Assembly: GCF_009604375.1 (NCBI RefSeq)
Contig: NZ_WEGH01000001.1
Location: 1,488,001 to 1,552,000 of the forward strand
Length of the DNA: 64,000 nucleotides
Source of the DNA: Actinomadura macrotermitis
GTDB lineage: Bacteria; Actinomycetota; Actinomycetes; Streptosporangiales; Streptosporangiaceae
Direction: 5' to 3'
Shown here: positions 8,523 through 18,121 of the stretch, in pieces
Layout: each line of letters begins with the position of its first letter
Numbering within the stretch: the first letter of the stretch is position 1
Notes under the pieces: generated by a model
Databases searched by the model: none
Told to the model about the DNA's origin: nothing
Seen by the model: the letters and a program-made list of their open reading frames with translations, nothing else
Program-made: the position numbers and the translations under genes

Positions 8523-10658
8523 TCAGCTCACCTTGGCCTTGGTGGAGTCGCCCAGCAGGGTGAGCTGCCCGTCGTGGACCTGGTAGGCGTAGCTGACGCC
8601 CTCGGTCAGCTCGCCGGTGTCGGTGAAGCGCAGGCGCTGGGTGACGCCCGGGATGTCGACCTTGGCCAGGCAGGCCTCGATCTGGGCGCTGGTGCGGGCG
8701 CCCTTGCGCAGGGCCTCCAGCACGGCCTTCGCCGCGTCGTAGGCCTCGGCGGTGTAGATGGCCGGCTCCTTGCCGTCGTGGGCCTTGGCGTAGCGGGCGG
8801 CGAACGCGGCGTAGGCGGGCACGGCGCCGCCCGACGAGCCGGGCTGCAGGCAGGAGCAGGTCAGCAGGGTCCCTTCGGCCGCCTGCGGGCCGGCCTCCTT
8901 GGCCAGGGCCGGGTCCAGGGCGAGGTCGCTCAGGTAGAAGCGGGCGGTGATCCCGGCGGTGCGGGCGGCCTTGATGAGCCGGCCGGCGGTGGTGGCCAGG
9001 CCGCCGACGAAGACGGTGTCGGCGCCGCGCATCTTGGGGACGAGGGCGGTCTCGCCCTCCTTCAGGGAGGCGGTCGTGACGGTGGCGCCGCGGGCCTCCA
9101 GGGCGGCCTTGAAGTAGTTGGCGTCGGTCCGGCCCTCGTCGGAGTCGTCGCCGATGGCGAGGGCCTTCTTGGCGCCGGTGCGCAGTGCGAGGTCGCCGAG
9201 CGCGCCGGCGGCGACGCGGCTGTTTGGCACCGTGCCGTGCCAGTACTTCCAGCCGTTGCGCGACAGGTTGCCGCCCGCCGCCGCCGGTGAGACGGCGGGG
9301 ATGCGCGCCTTTTCCAGGATCGGCATCGCCTTCATGGTCTCCCCGGTCAGGGTGGGGCCGATGACGGCGGCGGTGTTCTGGGCCACCGCCGCCTGCGCCA
9401 CCGGCTCGGCGCCCTCGGGTGTGCTGTGGGTGTCGAGCGCCACCAGTTCCGCCTTCAGCGGGCGGCCTTCGCGGTTGTACTCGTCGACGGCGAACCGGAC
9501 GCCCGCCAGCATCGGCTCCCCGAAGGCGGCGAGGTCGCCGGTGATCGGGCCCATGTAGGCGATCTTGACGGTGCCCCGGGCGCCGGAGGCGGCGGCGCCG
9601 GGCGAGTCCGTCAGGAACCGGGGCACCACGAAGACGGCCGCCGCCACCACGGCGATCACGGCGACCGCCGCCAGGGCGGTCACGGCGGCCCCGGTCAGGC
9701 CGAGCGCGGCGGCGCCGGCGAGCACGAGGCGCCGCCGGCGGCTGCCGAGCTGGGACGGCACGCGGTTGAACAGCGACTTGCCGAACACCCCCTGCCTGCC
9801 GAGCACCAGGGTGTGCCCGTGCGCCAGCGGGTCGGCCGTCCCCGGGTCGGCGCCGATCATGGCGAGCAGCCGGCCCACCGCGTCGGCGCTGGTCGGGCGG
9901 CGGGCCGGGTCCTTGGCCAGGCAGGCGGCGACGAGGGCGGCGAGCGGGCCGGGCAGCGCCGACACGTCGGCCTCGGACTTGAGGATGCGGTGGATGATCG
10001 CGGGGATCGAGTCGCCCTCGAACGGCAGCCGCCCGGTGGCGGCGAACAGCAGCGTCCCGGCCCAGGCGAACATGTCGGCGGCCGGGCCGACGGCGGTGCC
10101 GGCGAGCTGCTCGGGCGCCATGTAGGCCGGGGTGCCGACGACCTGGCTGGTCATGGTGAGCGCCTCGGAGTCCAGGGCGCGCGCGATGCCGAAGTCGATG
10201 ACGCGCGGGCCGCCGGGGCCGACCAGCACGTTCGGCGGCTTGAAGTCGCGGTGCACGATCCCGGCGCGGTGGATGGCCGCGAGCGCGGTCGCGGTGCCGA
10301 GCGCGAGCCGCATGAGGGACCCCTCGTCGAGAGGCCCCTCCTCGCGCACCAGCCTGATCAGCGAGGGGCCGTCGACGAACTCGCTGACGATGTAGGGGGT
10401 GTCGCCGTCGATGTCGGCGTCCAGCACCTGCGCGGTGCAGAACCCCGAGACGCGCTCGGCGACCTCCAGCTCGCGGACGAACCGGGCGCGCGCCTCGGCG
10501 GACCGGCTGAGCCGGGCGTGCAGGATCTTGACCGCGACGCGCCGGCCGTCCGGGGCGCGGCCCTCGTAGACCGCGCCCTGGCCGCCCTCGCCGAGCCGCC
10601 CGGTCAGCGCGTACGGCCCGACCTGCTCGGGATCTTCGGGCAGTAACCGGTCGGCCAT
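8523..10658 (-). CDS. Receptor serine/threonine kinase with extracellular branched-chain amino-acid-type binding domain
   Basis: A 711-residue membrane kinase. The N-terminal kinase domain (about 15-275) has the glycine loop GEGGQGAVY, lysine in VAVKIL, HRDFKPPN catalytic loop and VIDFGIA metal site, so it looks active. An arginine-rich patch and a membrane segment follow (about 312-350). The rest (about 368-705) is a periplasmic-binding-protein type 1 (LivK-like) domain beginning VKIAYMGPITGDLAAFGEP. It probably senses a small molecule outside the cell and signals inside by phosphorylation. GGAGGAACG precedes the ATG. The same-strand allantoicase gene ends 72 bp upstream, so weak co-expression with purine breakdown is possible. 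The ligand is unknown. Confidence 0.85.
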   Translation of the reverse strand: MADRLLPEDPEQVGPYALTGRLGEGGQGAVYEGRAPDGRRVAVKILHARLSRSAEARARFVRELEVAERVSGFCTAQVLDADIDGDTPYIVSEFVDGPSLIRLVREEGPLDEGSLMRLALGTATALAAIHRAGIVHRDFKPPNVLVGPGGPRVIDFGIARALDSEALTMTSQVVGTPAYMAPEQLAGTAVGPAADMFAWAGTLLFAATGRLPFEGDSIPAIIHRILKSEADVSALPGPLAALVAACLAKDPARRPTSADAVGRLLAMIGADPGTADPLAHGHTLVLGRQGVFGKSLFNRVPSQLGSRRRRLVLAGAAALGLTGAAVTALAAVAVIAVVAAAVFVVPRFLTDSPGAAASGARGTVKIAYMGPITGDLAAFGEPMLAGVRFAVDEYNREGRPLKAELVALDTHSTPEGAEPVAQAAVAQNTAAVIGPTLTGETMKAMPILEKARIPAVSPAAAGGNLSRNGWKYWHGTVPNSRVAAGALGDLALRTGAKKALAIGDDSDEGRTDANYFKAALEARGATVTTASLKEGETALVPKMRGADTVFVGGLATTAGRLIKAARTAGITARFYLSDLALDPALAKEAGPQAAEGTLLTCSCLQPGSSGGAVPAYAAFAARYAKAHDGKEPAIYTAEAYDAAKAVLEALRKGARTSAQIEACLAKVDIPGVTQRLRFTDTGELTEGVSYAYQVHDGQLTLLGDSTKAKVS

Positions 10659-10670
10659 CGTTCCTCCGCG

Positions 10671-10696
10671 GGGGCGAGGATCACAGTTGTCGCCCC
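10671..10696. terminator. Short hairpin between allantoicase and kinase genes
   Basis: Arms GGGGCGA (10671-10677) and TCGCCCC (10690-10696) flank a 12-base loop. It lies just past the allantoicase stop on the minus strand and could end the purine operon before the kinase gene. It is a weak stem, so this is tentative. Confidence 0.4.
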
Positions 10697-10729
10697 TTAG
10701 ACGCGCCCTGGAACGGTTTCGTTGGCTCC

Positions 10730-11758
10730 TCAGGTCAGTTCGCGCCAGCGGACGGTGAGGGCCTCCTCACCCGCGGGGGTGAGGTCGCCGAGCAGGCGGA
10801 GCCGGGCGAGGCCGCCGTCGGGGTGCAGGTCGAGGCGGACGTGGGTGACCTCGGGCGCGTCCGCCAGGCGGAAGCGGTGGCGGCCGTCGGGCTGGACGCG
10901 GGTGCGCGGCAGCAGCCCGGTCCACGCGGCGGCGTCGTCCAGGCGCGCGGTGCGGGCGTCGATGCCGGACAGGGCCACCTGGCCGGGGGCGTTGAACTTC
11001 AGGTTGGAGGTGTCGAACTCGGCGAGGCGGATCACGCCGGGCGCGGCGAGGCGGATCAGGGCCCATTCGTTGCCCGGCTCGCGGCGGCGCGCGGTCTCCC
11101 AGCCCTCGGCCTGGTTGCGGGCCAGGCCGGGGAACAGCATGTTGTCGGGCCGGGAGTAGAACATGTTCGAGCATTCCAGGACGCGGGCGCCGTTCTCCAG
11201 CGCCGCGAGGTCGACGGTCAGCCCGGTGAGCAGGCGCGGGTCGGGGACGACCTCGCCGTGCACGCGCAGCCGGGCGATGCCGCCGTCGGGGAACATGTTC
11301 AGCCGGACGTGCGTGAAGCGCCGGGCGATGTCGACGGGGAAGGCGTGCGCGGAGTCGCCCTTCAGCGGGCTCTTCGGGACGATCTCCACCCAGTCGGCCG
11401 TCTCCAGCTCGGCCGCCGACGGGTGGCCGTCCACATGGCAGGCCTCGACGGAGGCGTGCGGCGGGTAGTTGCCCTTGAACCAGGCGGTGTCGATGACGAC
11501 GCCGCGGATCACGCCGGGCAGCCCGAGCCGGACCAGCGCCCAGTCGTGGCCGAGCTCGCCGGACGCGTCCGGGCGGCGGCGCGCGGTCTCCCACCCGTCG
11601 TACTCCTGGCCCTTGGTGCCGAAGGTCTCGGGATGGAAGGCCGGCGCCCACGGGTTGATCAGGTTCTCCTTCTCCTCGAAGGACTCGTCGCTGGCGGCGA
11701 GCACCGAGCCGCCGAGGGCGCGGCCGGCCAGGTCGGGGAAGGCGGCGAAGTCGGTCAT
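10730..11758 (-). CDS. alc: Allantoicase
   Basis: A 342-residue protein made of two similar halves, as in allantoicases: WETARRRPDASGELGHDWAL in the first half is echoed by WETARRREPGNEWALIRLA in the second. It hydrolyses allantoate to ureidoglycolate and urea in the cytoplasm. The start context is MTDFAAFPDLAGRALGGSVL with SFEEKENLINP, characteristic of the family. It is the last gene of the purine-degradation run, 13 bp after allantoinase. A ureidoglycolate lyase, needed to reach glyoxylate, is not recognisable next to it. Confidence 0.9.
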   Translation of the reverse strand: MTDFAAFPDLAGRALGGSVLAASDESFEEKENLINPWAPAFHPETFGTKGQEYDGWETARRRPDASGELGHDWALVRLGLPGVIRGVVIDTAWFKGNYPPHASVEACHVDGHPSAAELETADWVEIVPKSPLKGDSAHAFPVDIARRFTHVRLNMFPDGGIARLRVHGEVVPDPRLLTGLTVDLAALENGARVLECSNMFYSRPDNMLFPGLARNQAEGWETARRREPGNEWALIRLAAPGVIRLAEFDTSNLKFNAPGQVALSGIDARTARLDDAAAWTGLLPRTRVQPDGRHRFRLADAPEVTHVRLDLHPDGGLARLRLLGDLTPAGEEALTVRWRELT

Positions 11759-11771
11759 GCGGGGTCTCCGT

Positions 11772-13088
11772 TCAGGGGCGGGTCAGCAGGGCGCCGCGCG
11801 GGACGTCGTCGACGATCTCGCCGCGCAGCCAGGTGGCCTGCACGAGGCCGGTGAGCGCGCGGCCGGCGTAGGGGGTGACGGGGTTGCGGTGCCGCAGGCC
11901 GGCGGCGTCGACCAGGTAGGCCTCGTCGGCGGCGAAGGCGGTGAGGTCGGCGTCGGCGCCGAGCGCGATGCGGCCCTTGCGGCCGGTCAGGCCGGCGAGG
12001 GCGGCGGGGCCCTCGGCCATCCAGCGCACCACGTCGGACAGGGCGTGGCCGCGGGCGCGGGCCGCGGTCCACACCGCCGACAGGCCGAGCTGGAGGGAGG
12101 AGATCCCGCCCCAGGCGGTGGCGAAGTCGCCCCGCTTGAGGTCGGGCGTGCAGGGCGAGTGGTCGGTGACGACGCAGGAGATCACGCCGTCGGCGAGGCC
12201 CCGCCACAGTTCGTCGCGGTTGCCGGCGTCGCGGATCGGCGGGCAGCACTTGTAGGCGGTCGAGGCGGGGCCGGGGACGTCCTCGGCGGCGAGGGCGAGG
12301 TAGTGCGGGCAGGTCTCGGCGGTGATCCGCAGGCCGCGCGCCCGCGCCTCGGCGAGCGGCTTCAGGCAGTCGGCGGCCGACAGGTGCAGGATGTGCGCGC
12401 GGACGCCGGTCTCCTCGGCGATCCGGATGACCTGCTCGACGGCGAGCCGCTCGGCTGACGGCGGCCGGGACGCCAGGAAGGCCGGGTAGTCGCCGGTTTC
12501 AGGTGTGGTGAGCGCGCCGGGGTCTTCGGCGTGCACGATGACCAGGCCGTCGAAGGAGGCGATCTCGCGGAACGCCGCGTACTGCTCTTTCTCCGACAAC
12601 GGTGGGAACTCCGGCACGCCCGAGTCGGCGGTGAAGCATTTGAAACCGAACACGCCCGCGTCGTGCAGGGGCCGCAGCGCGGGCACGTTGCCGGGGATCG
12701 CGCCGCCCCAGAAGCCGACGTCGACGAACACCTTGTCACGTGCGACATCCCGCTTCACCCGCAGGTTCTCCGGCAGGGTCGTCGGCGGCAGCGAGTTCAG
12801 CGGCATGTCGATCAGGGTGGTGACGCCCCCGGCGGCGGCGGCGCGGGTCGCGGTGTCGAACCCCTCCCACTCGGTGCGGCCCGGCTCGTTGATGTGGACG
12901 TGGGTGTCCACCAGGCCGGGCAGCAGCGCGATGTCGCCGAGGTCGACCTCGGCGGCGGCGGGCAGCCGCGCGTCCGCGTCCTCGATGGCGGCGACGCGCC
13001 CGTCGCGGACGCCGACGGCGGCGGGCCGCTCCCCGTAGGGCAGCACCGCCCTGCGGGATCGGATCACCAGGTCGTAACGGTCGCTCAC
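11772..13088 (-). CDS. allB: Allantoinase
   Basis: A 438-residue amidohydrolase that opens allantoin to allantoate. The metal-binding motif [22 protein letters not shown] (carboxylated-lysine region), IVHAEDPG and VTDHSPC are all in place. The start is GTG at 13088 ([12 protein letters not shown]) with a GGGAGGGG ribosome-binding site; a longer in-frame extension upstream is glycerate-kinase antisense-like sequence and is not used. The GTG overlaps the glycerate kinase stop by 4 bp. Allantoicase follows at once, so allantoin made by the urate enzymes upstream is processed here. Confidence 0.92.
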   Translation of the reverse strand: MSDRYDLVIRSRRAVLPYGERPAAVGVRDGRVAAIEDADARLPAAAEVDLGDIALLPGLVDTHVHINEPGRTEWEGFDTATRAAAAGGVTTLIDMPLNSLPPTTLPENLRVKRDVARDKVFVDVGFWGGAIPGNVPALRPLHDAGVFGFKCFTADSGVPEFPPLSEKEQYAAFREIASFDGLVIVHAEDPGALTTPETGDYPAFLASRPPSAERLAVEQVIRIAEETGVRAHILHLSAADCLKPLAEARARGLRITAETCPHYLALAAEDVPGPASTAYKCCPPIRDAGNRDELWRGLADGVISCVVTDHSPCTPDLKRGDFATAWGGISSLQLGLSAVWTAARARGHALSDVVRWMAEGPAALAGLTGRKGRIALGADADLTAFAADEAYLVDAAGLRHRNPVTPYAGRALTGLVQATWLRGEIVDDVPRGALLTRP

Positions 13089-14227
13089 GCCACCCCTCCC
13101 ACGGGTTCGGCCAGCCAGTCCCGGCCGATCTGTTCGGCCAGTCGTTCGAGCAGCGGCCCGGCCTCGGCCATGCACCGCCCGAGGTCGGGTTCGATGTCGG
13201 TGAGGGCGTAGGCGCGCTGCAGCCGGGCCTTGCGCAGCTGCTCGCCGGTGAGGGAGCGGCGCCCGGCGACGGCGACGGCGGGCACGCCCGCGCGGGCGGC
13301 GGCGCGGGCGACGCCGACCGGGGCCTTGCCGCGCAGCGACTGGCGGTCCAGCGAGCCCTCGCCGGTGATCACCAGCCGGGCGCCGGCCGCCTGCCCGGCG
13401 AAGCCGAGCAGCTCCAGCAGGTAGGCGATGCCGGGCCGGACGGCGGCGCCGAGGAAGGCCAGCGCGCCGTACCCGGCGCCGCCCGCCGCGCCCGCGCCCG
13501 GCCGCTTGGCGGCGTAGACGCCGAGGTCGCGGCGGACGACGGTGTCCAGCCGGGCGAGGCCGCTCTCCAGGATCCGCACCTCGGCCGGGGAGGCGCCCTT
13601 CTGCGGCGCGAACACCGCCGCGGCGCCGTCGGGGCCGAGCAGCGGGCTGTCCACGTCGCTCGCCACGACGAACTCCACGCCGGGCGGGCGGCGGCCCGGT
13701 TCGATCCGGGCCAGGGTGCGCAGCGCCGCGCCGCCGGGCGGCAGCTCGTCCCCGGCGACGTCCAGGAAGCGGAAGCCGAGCGCGGCGGCGAGGCCGGTGC
13801 CGCCGTCGGTGCAGGCGCTGCCGCCGAGCCCGAGGACGATCCGGGACGCGCCGCCGCGCACCGCCGCGTCGATCAGCTCGCCGGTGCCGCGGCTGGTCGC
13901 GGTGAGCGGCGCGGGCTCGCCGCCGGGCAGCCGGCGCAGCCCGGACGCCTCGGCCAGCTCGATCACCGCGGTGCCGCCGCGGACCGCGTAGCAGGCGGTG
14001 ACCGGATCGCCGGCCGGCCCGGTGACGATCGTGCTCAGCCGGGCGAAGCCGGCCGCGACGGCCGCGTCGACCGTGCCGTCGCCGCCGTCGGCGACCGGCA
14101 GGGCGACGATGGGCAGGCCGGGGACGGCGCGGCGCAGCCCGGCCGCGAGGTGCGCGGCGACCTCGCCGGCGGTCAGCGACCCCTTGAACTTGTCGGGCGC
14201 GATGACGACGTGCCCCTGCCTGTCCAT
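13085..14227 (-). CDS. glxK: Glycerate kinase
   Basis: A 380-residue kinase of the GlxK/GarK family. It starts [20 protein letters not shown] and contains the family blocks [27 protein letters not shown] and [12 protein letters not shown]. It phosphorylates D-glycerate, made from tartronate semialdehyde by the neighbouring reductase, and so feeds glyoxylate carbon into glycolysis. The ATG at 14227 has AAGGGGGAAG upstream and lies 14 bp after gcl. Whether it makes 2- or 3-phosphoglycerate cannot be read from sequence alone. Confidence 0.9.
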   Translation of the reverse strand: MDRQGHVVIAPDKFKGSLTAGEVAAHLAAGLRRAVPGLPIVALPVADGGDGTVDAAVAAGFARLSTIVTGPAGDPVTACYAVRGGTAVIELAEASGLRRLPGGEPAPLTATSRGTGELIDAAVRGGASRIVLGLGGSACTDGGTGLAAALGFRFLDVAGDELPPGGAALRTLARIEPGRRPPGVEFVVASDVDSPLLGPDGAAAVFAPQKGASPAEVRILESGLARLDTVVRRDLGVYAAKRPGAGAAGGAGYGALAFLGAAVRPGIAYLLELLGFAGQAAGARLVITGEGSLDRQSLRGKAPVGVARAAARAGVPAVAVAGRRSLTGEQLRKARLQRAYALTDIEPDLGRCMAEAGPLLERLAEQIGRDWLAEPVGGVA

Positions 14228-14241
14228 GTCTTCCCCCTTGC

Positions 14242-15957
14242 CTAGGAGACGGGCTCGAACTCGCGGATCGCGTCGATCCGCACGCCGTTGGCGGTGTCCG
14301 CCTCCCGCTCGATCATGATCTCGACGAGGACGGGACGCGAGGTCCGGCCCGCCTCCTTGCGCGCCCACTCCAGCGCCGGCCGGATCCCGCCGGGCTCCAC
14401 CACCCGGGTGCCGGCGCACCCGTACGCCTCCATGATCTTGACGTTGTCGGTGCCGGCCTCGTCGTAGTGGATGTCGACCTGGTAGTTCATGGCGTACCCG
14501 CCGTGGTCGGCGGCCTGCCGGATCAACCCCAGGTACTCGTTGTTGATCATGATGAGCACGAACGGGATGTCGTACTGCGCGGCGACCGCCAGCTCCTCCA
14601 CCAGGAACTGGAAGCCGTAGTCGCCGACGATCCCGACGACCTCGGCGTCCGGCTCGGTCCTGGCCAGGGCGGTCTTCACCCCGATCGCGGCCGGGATCTC
14701 CCAGCCGAGCGGGCCGGCCTGCCCGCACACCTGGTAGTGGCGGGGCCGGAACGCCTTCTGGTGCTGGCCGCCCCAGATCTGGTAGAGCCCGATCGCGGTG
14801 ACGAAGTAGGTGTCGGCCGAGTAGAACTCGTTGATCTCCTTGTAGATGCGCGGCGCCTTGATCGGGACGTTGTCGAAATCCTCGCGCCGCGTCAGCGTCG
14901 CCTTCAGCTCCCGCACCCGGGAGACCCAGGCGCCGGCCTCGCGACGGACGCCGCGGGCGCGGGCCAGGTCCAGGATCGCGCGCAGGAACAGCCGGGTGTC
15001 GGAGACGACGCCGAGGTCGGGGCCGAAGACCTTGCCGATCTGGGTCGGCTCGATGTCGACGTGGATGAACCTGCGGTCGCCGCGGTAGACGTCCAGGTCG
15101 CCGGTGTGCCGGTCGCCGAACCGGGCGCCGAGGGCCAGCACCAGGTCCGACTCCAGGAACGAGGCGTTGCCGTAGCGCTGCGAGGTCTGCACGCCGGTCA
15201 TGCCCGCGTACAGCGGGTGGTCCTCGTCCAGCGCGCCCTTGCCCATCAGGGTGGCCTGCACCGGGACCTGCAGCAGCTCGGCGAGCTCGCGCAGCTCGGC
15301 GTGCGCGTCCGCGATGATGACGCCGCCGCCCGCCAGGATCAGCGGCCGCTCGGCCGCCAGCAGCAGGTCCAGGGCGCGCTCGACGCGCGGCGGGTGCGGC
15401 TCGACGGGGACGACCGGCAGCGGCGCGTCGATCGAGGCGTCCCACTCGATCTCCTGCTTCTGCACGTCGATCGGCAGGTCGATCAGCACCGGTCCCGGCC
15501 GGCCCGAGCGCGCGATCCGGAACGCCTCGCGGAAGACCCACGGGACCTGCGCGGCCTCCTTGACCTGCACCGCCCACTTGGTGACGGGCTCGGCGACGCC
15601 GACGATGTCGACCGCCTGGAACGCCTCCTGGTGCAGCTTGGCGGTGGCGGCCTGCCCGGTGATGCAGATGATCGGGACCGAGTCGGCCTGCGCGGTGTAC
15701 AGCCCGGTGATCATGTTGGTGCCGGCCGGGCCGGAGGTGCCGACCGCCACGCCGACGCCGCCGGTCGTGCGCGACCAGCCGTCGGCCATGTGGGTGGCGC
15801 CCTCCTCGTGCCGGACGATCAGGTGCGCGATGCCGCCGTCCTGCTCCATCGCCTTGTACAGCGGCAGGATCGCGGCGCCGGGGCACCCGTAGACGATGTC
15901 GACGCCCTCGGACTTGAGGATCTCCACCACCGCCTGCATGACGGGAATCTTCGCCAT
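14242..15957 (-). CDS. gcl: Glyoxylate carboligase, with Glu at the usual Val51 position
   Basis: A 571-residue thiamine-diphosphate enzyme condensing two glyoxylates into tartronate semialdehyde plus CO2. It aligns with E. coli Gcl along its length: [73 protein letters not shown] and [11 protein letters not shown]. One residue is odd. E. coli Gcl is known for valine 51 replacing the conserved ThDP-activating glutamate; here residue 51 is glutamate ([12 protein letters not shown], codon at 15805-15807). The C-terminus is also somewhat shorter. It is flanked by reductase, isomerase and kinase genes of the same route, which supports the call. Confidence 0.88.
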   Translation of the reverse strand: MAKIPVMQAVVEILKSEGVDIVYGCPGAAILPLYKAMEQDGGIAHLIVRHEEGATHMADGWSRTTGGVGVAVGTSGPAGTNMITGLYTAQADSVPIICITGQAATAKLHQEAFQAVDIVGVAEPVTKWAVQVKEAAQVPWVFREAFRIARSGRPGPVLIDLPIDVQKQEIEWDASIDAPLPVVPVEPHPPRVERALDLLLAAERPLILAGGGVIIADAHAELRELAELLQVPVQATLMGKGALDEDHPLYAGMTGVQTSQRYGNASFLESDLVLALGARFGDRHTGDLDVYRGDRRFIHVDIEPTQIGKVFGPDLGVVSDTRLFLRAILDLARARGVRREAGAWVSRVRELKATLTRREDFDNVPIKAPRIYKEINEFYSADTYFVTAIGLYQIWGGQHQKAFRPRHYQVCGQAGPLGWEIPAAIGVKTALARTEPDAEVVGIVGDYGFQFLVEELAVAAQYDIPFVLIMINNEYLGLIRQAADHGGYAMNYQVDIHYDEAGTDNVKIMEAYGCAGTRVVEPGGIRPALEWARKEAGRTSRPVLVEIMIEREADTANGVRIDAIREFEPVS

Positions 15958-15978
15958 GATGAAATATCCCTTCTGGGG

Positions 15979-16032
15979 CGGACGGCCGGTCTCCGGTTCG
16001 GAGTTGGCGCTCGGCTGGAAGCCGGCCGTCCG
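15979..16032. terminator. Large hairpin between glxR and gcl
   Basis: Arms CGGACGGCCGG (15979-15989) and CCGGCCGTCCG (16022-16032) form a perfect 11-bp stem. The loop holds a smaller CTCC-ggttc-GGAG stem. It lies in the only sizeable gap (90 bp) inside the glyoxylate operon, before the gcl ribosome-binding site, so it could be a terminator, attenuator or mRNA-processing structure. Confidence 0.55.
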
Positions 16033-16047
16033 TTCTGGTGCGGAAAG

Positions 16048-16923
16048 CTAGGAGGCGCGGCCGGACAGGTCCTCGACGACCTTCAGCAGCGCGGAGTGGT
16101 CGAGCGCGCCGTGCCCTTGCGCGCGGGCGGCGGCGACGAGCTGGGCGACCATGCCGGTGAGCGGCAGGGACACCCCGGCGGTGCGGGCCGCGGCGGTCGC
16201 GATGCCCATGTCCTTGTGGTGCAGGTCGATGCGGAACCCCGGCTCGAACCGGCGGGCGAGCATCGAGCCGCGCTTGAGCTCCAGGATGCGGCTGGCGGCC
16301 AGCCCCCCGGCGATCACGTCGAGGCCGGCCCCGGCGTCCACGCCCGCGGCCTCCATCAGCACGATCGCCTCGGCGACCAGGCCGTAGGTGCCGCCGACGA
16401 TGAGCTGGTTGGCGGCCTTGACGTACTGGCCGGCGCCGTTGCCGCCGACCCGCTCGAAGGTCTTGCCGACGGCCGCGAAGACCGGCCTGGCCGCCTCGAA
16501 GTCCGCCTCCGCGCCGCCGACCATGATGGACAGCACCGCGTCGACGGCGCCCTTCTCACCGCCGCTGACCGGCGCGTCCAGCACCCGCAGGCCGCGCTCG
16601 CGGCCCGCCTCGGCGACCCTGATCGAGGTCTCCGGGCGGATGGTGGAGAAGTCGATGTAGAGGGCGCCGGGCCCGGCGGCGTCCAGCAGGCCGCCGAACA
16701 CCACCTCCTCGACGTGCTCGTCCTGCGGCAGCATCGTGATGACGATCTCGGCGCCGGCGACGGCGCCCGCGACGTCCCCGGCCGCCGAGCCGCCCGCCGC
16801 GACCAGCGCGTCCAGGCCCTTCGGCGCGACGTCGTAGCCGGTGACCTCGTGCCCGGCGCGGACCAGGTGGGCGGCCATGGGCGCGCCCATGATGCCGAGG
16901 CCGATGAATGCGATCTTGCTCAT
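16048..16923 (-). CDS. glxR: 2-hydroxy-3-oxopropionate (tartronate semialdehyde) reductase
   Basis: A 291-residue beta-hydroxyacid dehydrogenase. The N-terminal dinucleotide site is IAFIGLGIMGAPMAAHL, the substrate-binding motif is APVSGGEKGA, and the catalytic lysine is in GQYVKAANQL. It reduces tartronate semialdehyde, the product of Gcl, to D-glycerate for the kinase downstream. The ATG overlaps the hydroxypyruvate isomerase stop by 4 bp. Other members of the family use 3-hydroxyisobutyrate, but the neighbours settle the assignment. Confidence 0.9.
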   Translation of the reverse strand: MSKIAFIGLGIMGAPMAAHLVRAGHEVTGYDVAPKGLDALVAAGGSAAGDVAGAVAGAEIVITMLPQDEHVEEVVFGGLLDAAGPGALYIDFSTIRPETSIRVAEAGRERGLRVLDAPVSGGEKGAVDAVLSIMVGGAEADFEAARPVFAAVGKTFERVGGNGAGQYVKAANQLIVGGTYGLVAEAIVLMEAAGVDAGAGLDVIAGGLAASRILELKRGSMLARRFEPGFRIDLHHKDMGIATAAARTAGVSLPLTGMVAQLVAAARAQGHGALDHSALLKVVEDLSGRAS

Positions 16924-17720
16924 GTGAACGTCTCCATCCAGGCGAACTCCTGGCCGGACGGGCCCTGCGGCGTGTACTCCAGGGCGGTCCAGCCGGCGTA
17001 GCCGGTCTCGTCGAGCACGCCGAACAGCGCGCCGAAGTCGATGCCGCCGGTGCCGGGGCGGCCCCGGCCGGGGGCGTCGGCGATCTGCACGTGGCCGATG
17101 TCGGCGGCGTGCGCGCGCACGGCCTTGACCAGGTCCTCGCCGTTGCCGGCGAGGTGGAAGCTGTCGAACAGGAACCTGACGTTGGGCTCGCCGACCCGGC
17201 GGAGGACGGTGACCGCGTCGGCGGCCGTCTCCAGCGGGTAGGCGCCGTTCAGGCCGCGGGTGAGCGGCTCGATCAGCAGCGTGCCGCCGAACTCGGCGAC
17301 CCGGCGGGCGGCGTAGCCGAGGTTCTCGGCGGCCGCCTCGTCCTGTTCATCGGCCGTGAGCCCGTCCAGGCGCTGCCCGTACAGGGCGTTGAACATACGG
17401 ACGCCGGTGCGTTCGGCGATCAGGCAGGTCACTTCGAGGCTCTGCCGGAACTCGCCGCCGCGGGCGGGGTCGGACAGAATGCCGCGCTCCCCCGCCGCCA
17501 TGTCACCGGCGTACAGGTTCAGGCCGATCAGCTGGACGCCCGCGTCCTCGATGGCCTGGCAGAACGCGTCCACCTCGGCATCGGAGGGCACCGGGACGCC
17601 GTTCCACGGCCACCAGAACTCGACCGCCCCGAACCCGGCGTCGCGGGCGGCGGAAGGCCGCTCCAGCAGCGGCAGCTCGGCGAACAGCAGCGAGCAGTTG
17701 ACGGCGTACTTCCGCTTCAT
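16920..17720 (-). CDS. hyi: Hydroxypyruvate isomerase
   Basis: A 266-residue TIM-barrel protein of the AP-endonuclease 2 superfamily. Family segments include FAELPLLERPSAARDAGFGA, LNLYAGDMAAGERG, PLTRGLNGAYPL and FLFDSFHLAGNGEDL. It interconverts hydroxypyruvate and tartronate semialdehyde. The ATG at 17720 (MKRKYAVNCSLLF) overlaps the preceding stop by 4 bp, and its own stop overlaps glxR by 4 bp, so three genes are tightly coupled. Confidence 0.88.
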   Translation of the reverse strand: MKRKYAVNCSLLFAELPLLERPSAARDAGFGAVEFWWPWNGVPVPSDAEVDAFCQAIEDAGVQLIGLNLYAGDMAAGERGILSDPARGGEFRQSLEVTCLIAERTGVRMFNALYGQRLDGLTADEQDEAAAENLGYAARRVAEFGGTLLIEPLTRGLNGAYPLETAADAVTVLRRVGEPNVRFLFDSFHLAGNGEDLVKAVRAHAADIGHVQIADAPGRGRPGTGGIDFGALFGVLDETGYAGWTALEYTPQGPSGQEFAWMETFT

Positions 17721-18106
17721 GCGGCTTTCTCCCTGGCGTCTAGGTAGGCCTGCCAGCTGCCATGTTCGGTGATGTCGGTCAGCCGGGCGAAGGACGCCCC
17801 GGGCCGGCGGAGCAGCATGGCGAGCGCGGACGACCCGTCGGCCAGCTCGACCACGCCGAGCTCCAGCTCGGGCGGCTCGGCGGGCAGCAGCCGGTCGCGC
17901 AGGACGTCCATCGGGACGTCGTACACCTCCCCGGCGACCTCGGCGCCGCCGTGCGCGACCGGCGACAGCGCCGGGCACTGCCCCGCGACGGAGTAGAAGC
18001 GGTAGCGGGGCGCGGTCGTCGTCGCGGCGACGAGCGGCGCGCCGTCCAGCAGGTGGTGCAGCGGTCCCCCGCGCATCGCCCCGCCGTTGAGAAAGATCAG
18101 TGGCAT
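17717..18106 (-). CDS. Allophanate hydrolase-related protein (AtzF C-terminal-domain-like, GGCT fold)
   Basis: A 129-residue protein related to the C-terminal domain of allophanate hydrolases. It has the fold's start LIFLNGGAMRGGPLHHLL, the APRYRFYSV strand, GEVYDVP, and ELELGVVELADGSSALAMLL. No amidase domain is attached. In AtzF this domain acts after amide cleavage on N-carboxycarbamate. Here it lies between xdhC and hyi, overlapping hyi by 4 bp. A role in handling ureide or carbamate products, possibly ureidoglycolate-derived, is a guess from context. Confidence 0.75.
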   Translation of the reverse strand: MPLIFLNGGAMRGGPLHHLLDGAPLVAATTTAPRYRFYSVAGQCPALSPVAHGGAEVAGEVYDVPMDVLRDRLLPAEPPELELGVVELADGSSALAMLLRRPGASFARLTDITEHGSWQAYLDAREKAA

Positions 18107-18121
18107 CGATTCCTCCAGGGC

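Noticed and set aside
10659..10729. Riboswitch upstream of the kinase gene.
   Set aside because: Only one short stem; no conserved aptamer core recognised.
13085..15886. A 933-codon minus-strand frame joining an out-of-frame gcl region to glycerate kinase.
   Set aside because: Only the last 380 codons, from ATG 14227, match a protein family; the rest is gcl read in a wrong frame.
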